DNA from: DATEUP01 sp041485285 | GTDB lineage: Archaea; Thermoplasmatota; DTKX01; DATEUP01 | Direction of reading: 5' to 3' | Assembly (NCBI GenBank): GCA_041485285.1 | Contig: JBGPJF010000002.1 | Span: 62,001-126,000, forward strand | DNA: 64,000 nucleotides | Part shown: positions 55,700 through 61,606 of the stretch, in pieces | Position numbering within the stretch: position 1 is the stretch's first letter | Layout: every line of letters begins with the position of its first letter | Made by a program: the position numbers and the translations under genes | The notes under the pieces: model-generated | What the model was told of the DNA's origin: nothing | The model's database searches: none | Seen by the model: only the letters and a program-made list of their open reading frames with translations

Positions 55700-56407
55700 A
55701 TGGCCATGTTTCCAGCGTCACAGGATCCAACGAAATGGACGGCGGCTGAGACCTTCGTGCAGACTAGGTGCGCCATCCCTCACATTGAAGCCCGGATCGT
55801 CGAGATGACCCCCCTAAGAGCGCTGAGCGAACCCCGGATTTGGTTTGCCGTATTGTGGCGACGGATCAACAGTCGGAGCCCGCCTAGCCTCGACGAGACG
55901 GATCTCTTGCTGTTTGCAATTAGGCAGCCTCTGTCCGAATCGGTGGAGGATTACATCCTTGGGAAGTTCCTTAGCGCCATCGCTATGGCCAGCGCTGCGG
56001 TTGAAGGCCTATTGATATACGAATTGGCGAAGGCTGGAAAACCTCGCCCCAAAGGCACTCTCGATTCACTTATTGGCGCAGGCAGGCGAGTAGGGCTGAT
56101 AAAACGAGAATCTGGAGTCCTGAAAGATCTCGCCCGAATCAACCATCTTCGCTCGGAAGTCATGCACTATGTGGACGTAAAGAACGCGGCCGCTTGGACG
56201 GACAACATCTTCGAGCGGTCGATGGGACCGGGATCACCAAGCCGCATCGATGCCCCTCTCGCGAGCGGGCCGGTCAGGGACATGGCCAAGGAGGCCCTTG
56301 ACAAGATGGATTCCGTGTTCTCGACCTTCTGGGGCCCATCTTTGAGTTGGTTTGAAAAAGAGGGACAGAACCCCTTGAAATCGAAAGCTCAGGAGCAGGG
56401 TGGCTAG
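55700..56407 (+). CDS. HEPN-like protein of foreign composition
   Basis: 235 residues, helix-rich. The segment FLSAIAMASAAVEGLLIYEL near 95 followed by ARINHLRSEVMHYVDV near 150 resembles HEPN domains of the DUF4145 kind, with Arg-x4-His (RSEVMH) as in HEPN ribonucleases. The DNA is clearly less GC-rich than its neighbours and uses many AT-ending codons (ATA, TTA, AAA), so the gene is probably acquired. ATG at 55700 lies about 20 bases after TCTCTAAATC, a possible TATA box. No antitoxin-like partner adjoins it; FEN1 follows after 2 bases. A toxin-like RNase is one possibility. Confidence 0.7.
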   Translation: MAMFPASQDPTKWTAAETFVQTRCAIPHIEARIVEMTPLRALSEPRIWFAVLWRRINSRSPPSLDETDLLLFAIRQPLSESVEDYILGKFLSAIAMASAAVEGLLIYELAKAGKPRPKGTLDSLIGAGRRVGLIKRESGVLKDLARINHLRSEVMHYVDVKNAAAWTDNIFERSMGPGSPSRIDAPLASGPVRDMAKEALDKMDSVFSTFWGPSLSWFEKEGQNPLKSKAQEQGG

Positions 56408-56409
56408 CC

Positions 56410-57432
56410 GTGGGCGTCGACCTCTCTGACATCCTGGCGCGGCAGACGCGCGAGCTTGCCGACTTTAAGGGCGAGGTCGTGGCCGTTGACGCCTTCAACA
56501 CGCTCTACCAATTCCTCGCCACCATCCGCGGCTCCGACGGGACACCCCTCAAGGACAACGAGGGGCGCGTGACCTCGCACTTGTCCGGGCTACTGTACCG
56601 CAACACGAGTTTTCTCGAGGCCGGCATCAAGCCCATCTACGTCTTCGACGGCGAGCCGCCGGCGCTCAAGCAGCGCACCATTGACGCCCGGCGTGCGCGC
56701 AGGGAGCAGGCGGAGCGCGAGTACAAGGAGGCCCTGGCGCGCGGAGACCTCGAGACTGCGCGCAGCAAAGCGCAGCAGACTTCACGTCTGGAGCCCGGGA
56801 TGGTCGAGGAGGCGAAGGACGCCCTCGGGGCGCTTGGAATCCCCGTGGTGCAGGCGCCCTCCGAAGGCGAGGCGCAGGCGAGCGCAATGGTGCGCGCGGG
56901 GGTGGCGACGGCCGTCGGCTCGCAGGACTTCGACTGCATGCTCTTTGGCGCGCCGCGCCTTGCGCGCAACATGGCGGTGTCGGGGCGCCGCAAACTGCCG
57001 GGCCGCGACGCGTTTATAACCGTCGTGCCCGAGGTCTTCGAATTGGAGAGCAACTTGCAGGCCCTCTCCCTTTCACGGGAACAGCTGATCGACATCGGCA
57101 TCCTGGTGGGGACGGACTTCAACGAAGGCGTGAAGGGCTACGGCCCCAAGAAAGCGCTGAAACTCATCAGGGAGCACCACCGGCTCGAACAGGCTTGCGC
57201 CGTCAAAGGCATCGAGGTCCCGCCCTACGCAGACGAGATCCGCCGGTTTTTCCTGAATCCGCCTACGATCTCGGTGGCTCCCCCCGCGTTTGGAGCGCCG
57301 GACTTCGAACGCGTCCTCCAGATCTTCGTCGAAAAGCACCAGTTCAGCCGCCAGCGCGTCGAAGCCGCCCTCAACAAGATCCATTCGGTCGCGTCGGCCG
57401 GGCAGCAGCGGAACCTCGACGCTTTTTTCTAG
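56410..57432 (+). CDS. fen1: Flap endonuclease 1
   Basis: A 340-residue structure-specific nuclease that trims 5' flaps in replication and repair. The N and I regions are complete: VVAVDAFNTLYQFL near 25, YVFDGEPPALKQ near 77, APSEGEAQASAMV near 147, GSQDFDCMLFGAP near 168 and the H3TH motif GTDFNEGVKGYGPKKALKLI near 230. The PCNA-binding box QRNLDAFF ends the protein. It begins with GTG at 56410, two bases after the foreign gene's stop. The UbiA gene follows after 22 bases. Confidence 0.97.
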   Translation: MGVDLSDILARQTRELADFKGEVVAVDAFNTLYQFLATIRGSDGTPLKDNEGRVTSHLSGLLYRNTSFLEAGIKPIYVFDGEPPALKQRTIDARRARREQAEREYKEALARGDLETARSKAQQTSRLEPGMVEEAKDALGALGIPVVQAPSEGEAQASAMVRAGVATAVGSQDFDCMLFGAPRLARNMAVSGRRKLPGRDAFITVVPEVFELESNLQALSLSREQLIDIGILVGTDFNEGVKGYGPKKALKLIREHHRLEQACAVKGIEVPPYADEIRRFFLNPPTISVAPPAFGAPDFERVLQIFVEKHQFSRQRVEAALNKIHSVASAGQQRNLDAFF

Positions 57433-57454
57433 GTCGAAGCGACCTCCCTTCGCC

Positions 57455-58351
57455 GTGGGCGGGGCCAAGGACTGGGCGCTGATCATCCGCCCTCCCATCG
57501 TCATCATCTCCGTGGCCGGAGCGAGCGTCGGGTTCCTCAATGCGACGATCGGCGAGGGCCACGCGTTCCCGCTCGTCGGGTGGATCGTCAACGCCGTAGC
57601 GGCCGCCCTCATGGCATCCGGCCTCATGGTTCACAACGACTACTACGACCTCGAGTCCGACAAGGTCAATCGGCCCCACAAGGTGCTCGCCCAGGGCCGC
57701 GTCAAGGCGAAGACCGCCCGGGATGTGGGTTTTGCGCTCATGGTCATCGGCGTTGCGCTTTCCTTCCTCGGCCACCCGCAAGGCTCGCTCGCCGAGTCGG
57801 TCAACTATGTCGCGGGGCTCATCGCGCTCACCGTGCTCGCCGACGGCCTGCTCTACAACACGATCGGCAAGAAGCACGGGATCGGCGGCCACATCGAGGT
57901 CGCCTACGGGGTCGCGCTGATCCCCGTGTTCGGCGCGGCCGGGGCGCACAATGTGATGCTCGTCCTGCCGCTGGGCCTCGGCCTCTTTGTGATGGAGGTC
58001 GGCCGCGAGATCATGGTGGCCGGGGGCGACATCGAGGGCGACCGCAAGGCGGGGTGGATCACGCTCCCCGTCAAGATCGGAATGCGCCCCGCGCTTGCGG
58101 TGGCCCTTGCTTGCTACCTCATCTCGCTCCCGCTGTTCTTGTTGCCCGTCATCGCCCCCGCGTGGATCCCGTGGCGCCCGTCGCTGCTCTACGTGGTGGG
58201 TTCGGTGGCGTTCATCGCGGGGCTGGTCGCCCTATGGGTCCCCTGCTGGAAGGACCCCAAATTCGAGGTCTTCGAGAAGTTCATCCGCACGGGGTCGCGG
58301 ATGCTCGTGTTCGGATTCGAATTGCTGCTCATCGCCGAAGCGTTCGTGTAG
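57455..58351 (+). CDS. UbiA-family prenyltransferase
   Basis: 298 residues with about eight membrane helices. The two metal motifs are NDYYDLESDKVNRPHKVL near 65 and DIEGDRKAGWITLPVKIG near 190. They fit archaeal prenyltransferases such as digeranylgeranylglyceryl phosphate synthase, which makes the second ether bond of membrane lipids; quinone prenyltransferases are an alternative. I chose GTG at 57455, 22 bases after fen1, because the frame upstream lies inside fen1. Head and tail lengths are normal. Confidence 0.87.
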   Translation: MGGAKDWALIIRPPIVIISVAGASVGFLNATIGEGHAFPLVGWIVNAVAAALMASGLMVHNDYYDLESDKVNRPHKVLAQGRVKAKTARDVGFALMVIGVALSFLGHPQGSLAESVNYVAGLIALTVLADGLLYNTIGKKHGIGGHIEVAYGVALIPVFGAAGAHNVMLVLPLGLGLFVMEVGREIMVAGGDIEGDRKAGWITLPVKIGMRPALAVALACYLISLPLFLLPVIAPAWIPWRPSLLYVVGSVAFIAGLVALWVPCWKDPKFEVFEKFIRTGSRMLVFGFELLLIAEAFV

Positions 58352-58359
58352 GCACGAGA

Positions 58360-58782
58360 CTACGAGAGCCAGCCGCCCTCGTCGTCGCCCTCCGGCGCGT
58401 CGTCTGCGCGAGGCTCCTTCTCTTCCATTTCGGACTCGCCGTCGCCGTAGAAGGACGAGATGTCGAAAAGGAAATCGACGTGCGCGCCGCATTCGCTGCA
58501 CATCGTCTTGAGGACGTCCATTGGCCCCGCGGTCTCCGTCGGCCCTTTGACTTCCTCCATCTCGATCTCGAACCCGCCGCCGCAACTGTGCGTCTCCCGC
58601 TGGATCATGTCGAGCTCCTCTTCGCGGGCGCCCACCACGTAGGGGCCCCGGGTCTTTGTCTGGATTTTCTTTTCCTTGGGCGCTTTGGCGACCTTCGAGG
58701 GAGGCGCGGCTGCCGCGGCCGCGGGCGCTTCTCGCGCCGGGTTCACTTTGGCTTTAGCGGGGTTCTTTGGAGCCTTCGCCAA
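58360..58782 (-). CDS. Zinc-ribbon protein A of a related pair
   Basis: 140 residues. The first 45 are Ala/Lys/Pro-rich and disordered. A zinc site is built from HSC near 65 and CSEC near 92, around EIEMEEVKGPTETAGPMDVL; LFDIS follows the second pair, and the tail is acidic (MEEKEPRADDAPEGDDEGG). The protein at 60027 shows the same order: a Cys pair, MEEV, a second CxxC and LLDV. TTG at 58782 is set by GGGGGA at a 5-base gap. It is convergent with the UbiA gene. No function is known; a nucleic-acid or protein adaptor is possible. Confidence 0.75.
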   Translation of the reverse strand: MAKAPKNPAKAKVNPAREAPAAAAAAPPSKVAKAPKEKKIQTKTRGPYVVGAREEELDMIQRETHSCGGGFEIEMEEVKGPTETAGPMDVLKTMCSECGAHVDFLFDISSFYGDGESEMEEKEPRADDAPEGDDEGGWLS

Positions 58783-59243
58783 GGTATCCCCCCGTTGATT
58801 CCAGGGAGGGGTTCTTATGGCTTTCCACTTGGCCGACCGCGGTGATTGCACGGCCGGGCGCGCGGCAAGCGCGGGAGCACGCGGCGCCGCACCGGCGGCG
58901 CGCTACGGGCCGAGCGGGCGCGACCTTCAAGCGACTTGCTTCGAGGCAAGGTCGGGAATTGACGTGCGCATCGGGCACAACGAGGGGCGGCGCGAGCCTC
59001 GACGTCGAAACGCTGCGGTGTTTCACGTGAATCTCCAAATGAAACTCAGGTTTCAGCGTGGCGACGTACGATTCAAGTCCACGTGAAACAGCCACCGAAC
59101 CGCTCATATGCACCGCTCGTGTTACGAATGTGCGGCCCGGGTGGGATGTGCCGACCAGAACCAGGCTCGACCCAACCGCGGGCGGGGAAACCCCGCCCGC
59201 AGGGCAGGATGGGGCCCAAGGGTCGGGCCGCGGGGATCACAAG
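58783..59243. other. 461-bp region with palindromes, no secure gene
   Basis: It holds a perfect palindrome TTCACGTGAA (59022-59031), a second CACGTGAAAC (59080-59089) inverted to the first, and a short GAAAC/GTTTC repeat between them. A plus-strand frame of 89 codons (58817-59086) has a good GGGAGGGG site but reads like chance coding and overlaps the repeats. The rest shows nothing clear. Confidence 0.5.
59020..59089. promoter_or_regulatory. Paired CACGTG operator-like repeats
   Basis: GTTTCACGTG (59020-59029) and CACGTGAAAC (59080-59089) are exact inverted copies 50 bases apart; the first also extends to the palindrome TTCACGTGAA. They lie 155-225 bases before the start of the membrane-protein gene at 59244. 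A binding site for a dimeric regulator, or a long-stem hairpin, is inferred. Confidence 0.4.
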
Positions 59244-60014
59244 ATGAGCGAAACGCCTGCCGCGCCTCCCGCCGCAAACCGGCAGGGCGATGCCACAGGC
59301 TTCATTGATTCGCTAAGCGCCCTTTCGGCCCACATCGCGCGGCGCGAGGAATTCGAAGCCAGCGTTCGGCGCGGGTGGACGAAGATGGCCGCCGCGTGCG
59401 GCCTGCTTGCCGCCCTTCAGTCGCTCGGCGCGCTCGGCTTCCTCGGCGCCCCCACGGGCATCCTGGCGGTGTACGCGTCCGCGCTCGCCACCTCTTCGCT
59501 CGCCGCCCTGCTCTTTTCTGCGGCGGGCGCCGCCCCGTGGCGGGCCGCGGCCGACTCGGTGGACCGCGTGGCGCTTCGCCACGAAGACTCCCCGCTGCGC
59601 GACCGGATCCGGATCACGCAGTGGATGCTGTTTGATTCGGCGCTCATGCGATTTGCCGCGAGCGAGCGGCGCGTGAACGCGGTGATCGCGCACGGCGTGA
59701 TGCTCGTCTCGGTCATGGCTTCATTCGCGCTGGCCCTTTGGCCCGTGCTGCGCACCGCCTTTGGCGACCCGGCCGACTACCAAGGCCGCGGGGCGGCCGC
59801 CTCGGTGGCCCTTTTCCTGGTGCTCACGCTGATTACGATTGTGGCGACGATGCGGTCGGGCCGGGCGACGTTCCACGCGGCGCAGCACTATGCGCGGCAG
59901 GTGCTCGCCTTCGACGCGGATTTCGGGGGGTTCCTGCCGCGAGCGGAAAAGGAACACGTCACAAAGGTCGCGGAAGCCAAGGCCGGCGCGCCCGCGCACG
60001 CCGACGCGGCCTGA
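59244..60014 (+). CDS. Uncharacterised four-helix membrane protein
   Basis: 256 residues. Two helices lie near 48-95 (MAAACGLLAALQSLGALGF; LAVYASALATSSLAALLFSA) and two near 150-205 (VIAHGVMLVSVMASFALALW; VALFLVLTLITIVATM). Between them is a soluble loop with DSVDRVALRHEDSPLRDRIR. Both ends are charged and probably cytoplasmic. ATG at 59244 follows GGGGATCAC; the frame is open upstream but that part runs through the palindromes and looks non-coding. I do not recognise the family. Confidence 0.75.
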   Translation: MSETPAAPPAANRQGDATGFIDSLSALSAHIARREEFEASVRRGWTKMAAACGLLAALQSLGALGFLGAPTGILAVYASALATSSLAALLFSAAGAAPWRAAADSVDRVALRHEDSPLRDRIRITQWMLFDSALMRFAASERRVNAVIAHGVMLVSVMASFALALWPVLRTAFGDPADYQGRGAAASVALFLVLTLITIVATMRSGRATFHAAQHYARQVLAFDADFGGFLPRAEKEHVTKVAEAKAGAPAHADAA

Positions 60015-60026
60015 TCCTACATCGGC

Positions 60027-60329
60027 TCAAACGCCGAGAAGCCGCCACCTGGCGGTCACGTCGAGGAGCAGCACCTTCTCGGCCGAACACTGCGGGCAGC
60101 GGAAGAAGTGCCGCTCGAAGTGCTGGCGCGGCTTGCGCTTGGTGCGCGTCTTGCGCACAGCGACCTCTTCCATCTCGTCGCTGCCGCAGTTGCAGCGGAC
60201 TTCCTCGAGGGCCTGGTCGGCCTCTTCCACGGACTCCACCGAGATGGGGCCGACGATCTCAGCCTCCTCGAATGCGACGCGCTTGCGCGGCGCCCGGGAC
60301 TCGGTTTCCGGCGCGTCGTCTCCGTTCAT
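60027..60329 (-). CDS. Zinc-ribbon protein B of a related pair
   Basis: 100 residues. An acidic N-terminus (NGDDAPETESRAP) leads to the pair CNCGSDEMEEVAV near 47 and RCPQCSAEKVLLLDVTARW near 79, so four cysteines could bind one zinc. The order matches the protein at 58360. Between the pairs lies a basic stretch (RKTRTKRKPRQHFERHFF), unlike the acidic partner, that could bind nucleic acid. ATG at 60329 follows GGGAGAT. It is convergent with the membrane protein gene. Function unknown. Confidence 0.78.
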   Translation of the reverse strand: MNGDDAPETESRAPRKRVAFEEAEIVGPISVESVEEADQALEEVRCNCGSDEMEEVAVRKTRTKRKPRQHFERHFFRCPQCSAEKVLLLDVTARWRLLGV

Positions 60330-60435
60330 TTGAGGAATCTCCCACGCGCCGCGCCGCGCGACCAATCGTCCGACCGGGATAGCCCTACATGAAGGTTGGG
60401 AGCCGGGGGCAAGCCAATTAGGAATTGAACGGGCC

Positions 60436-60993
60436 TCAGTGCGGGGCCGCGTACTTCTCGCCAGCGGTCACCGCGATCTTCAACCAGTTTTCCGCAGGGG
60501 GCAGCGGGCACGAGTACGCTTCGCTGTAGGCGCAATAAGGGCTGTACGCGAGGTTGAAGTCGACCTCGATCTTGCTGTGGCCCGTCTCCTCGAGGTCCAG
60601 GTAGCGGCCGGCGCCGTAGGTCTCCTTGCCGGAAGTCGCGTCGCGGAACGGGAGGAACAGGGTCGAAGTGCGCGCCCCCCCCGCGTCCTTGTAGGCGAAC
60701 AGGGTGGCCGGCCCCGCTGGCGTTTGGATGTCGAGCCGCGCGGCGCGCACTTGCAGGCGGGGCTCTCCCGTGGAGGTGGCCATCTCGAAGGGCTCGGCGC
60801 GCCCAACGGGCGTGACTTTGGCTGTCAGGACCCAGGCGATGTCCGCGGGAAAGTACAAAAGGCCCTGGAAATGCCGCCGCTCGCTTTGCGGGACCGGCGA
60901 CCACGGCTCGCTGCGGAACGCCTCGTCCTTTGAGCGCCGGTGCAAGTCGGTCTCGTGCGCGTAGTGGGACGCGTCGTGGGCCGGCCTTCCCAT
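60436..60993 (-). CDS. DUF1684 protein
   Basis: 185 residues of the DUF1684 family, recognised by GRYLDLEETGHSKIEVDFNL near 120 and YSPYCAYSEAYSCPLPPAEN near 145. The N-terminus (DEAFRSEPWSPVPQSERRHF) also fits. Family members are beta-rich and of unknown function, found in many haloarchaea and bacteria. No signal peptide is present. ATG at 60993 is preferred because a TATA-like CAAATAAC lies 22-29 bases upstream, overlapped by a palindrome; the longer frame upstream overlaps the SRPBCC gene. It is leaderless or nearly so. Confidence 0.85.
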   Translation of the reverse strand: MGRPAHDASHYAHETDLHRRSKDEAFRSEPWSPVPQSERRHFQGLLYFPADIAWVLTAKVTPVGRAEPFEMATSTGEPRLQVRAARLDIQTPAGPATLFAYKDAGGARTSTLFLPFRDATSGKETYGAGRYLDLEETGHSKIEVDFNLAYSPYCAYSEAYSCPLPPAENWLKIAVTAGEKYAAPH

Positions 60994-61018
60994 GCATGAA
61001 GCGAGCGCGCGCGCGTTA

Positions 61019-61036
61019 TTTGAACGTCCGTTCAAA
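61019..61036. promoter_or_regulatory. 18-bp palindrome over the DUF1684 promoter
   Basis: TTTGAACG and CGTTCAAA flank a 2-base centre, an almost perfect 18-bp palindrome. It overlaps the TATA-like CAAATAAC of the DUF1684 gene (minus strand), so a bound protein would block transcription. It lies between two co-directional genes only 52 bases apart. Confidence 0.55.
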
Positions 61037-61045
61037 CGGCCGCGC

Positions 61046-61507
61046 TCAGGTCGCGCGAAGCTTCGCTTCCATCTCGACGAAGTGCTGCTTCTCGTGCTTG
61101 ATGAAGCTCTTGCGCAGCGCCCCGCCGATGAAGGCGAACAGGATCTTCGCGCCAATCCGGTCGGGCGTGATCTGGATTTCGGAGTGCCAACTGGTGCCGC
61201 CGTCCGGGGTCGGCGAAATCGTGGTCATCCCCTTCCACGGACCGAAGTTCCTCATCCCCTCCGTGGGAATTCTGTTCGGCCGGTCGGAGAGGTCAACGGT
61301 GAGGTCATTGGTGAACCGTTTTCCGTGGTCGACGAGGTGGACCTTGCTGCCCGGCAAGCGCGTAATATCTCGCTTCATCAGCTCGCCGCCGTTCTCCTTG
61401 CGGAAGAATTCGCTGTCATGGTCGAGCGTGTTGTAGTCGGTGAGGAAGTCGAAGCAGACCTCGGGCGAGTACCTGCTCGTGACCGTGTTTTCATAGTGCA
61501 AGACCAT
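61046..61507 (-). CDS. SRPBCC-family protein
   Basis: 153 residues of the START/SRPBCC fold: HYENTVTSRYSPEVCFDFLT at the start, a beta-sheet with LTVDLSDRPNRIPTEGM and GGTSWHSEIQITPDRIG in the middle, and a C-terminal helix (IKHEKQHFVEMEAKL). It probably binds a hydrophobic ligand. It differs in sequence from the SRPBCC gene at 52485. The palindrome CCCTTAAGGG (61541-61550) lies about 35-45 bases upstream of the ATG and may act as TATA box. The DUF1684 gene follows after 52 bases. Confidence 0.82.
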   Translation of the reverse strand: MVLHYENTVTSRYSPEVCFDFLTDYNTLDHDSEFFRKENGGELMKRDITRLPGSKVHLVDHGKRFTNDLTVDLSDRPNRIPTEGMRNFGPWKGMTTISPTPDGGTSWHSEIQITPDRIGAKILFAFIGGALRKSFIKHEKQHFVEMEAKLRAT

Positions 61508-61555
61508 CGGTGAGCCCGCCGCGCGGGTCGACCCGAGGTGCCCTTAAGGGTTCCG

Positions 61556-61590
61556 TATCCCCGGGGATAGGGCCGCCACGCGGGCGGCCC
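61556..61590 (-). terminator. Two hairpins after the surface-receptor gene
   Basis: GGGCCGCC and GGCGGCCC (61570-61577 with 61583-61590) form an 8-bp stem with a 5-base loop, 17 bases past the stop at 61607. The 14-bp palindrome TATCCCCGGGGATA (61556-61569) adjoins it. No T-run follows, so the role as terminator is tentative. Confidence 0.45.
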
Positions 61591-61606
61591 CGACCGCCCG
61601 CGGTCG

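Noticed and set aside
58817..59086. 89-codon plus-strand frame with a GGGAGGGG site
   Set aside because: The peptide looks random, it covers the CACGTG repeats, and it would start only 35 bases from a divergent gene with no room for both promoters.
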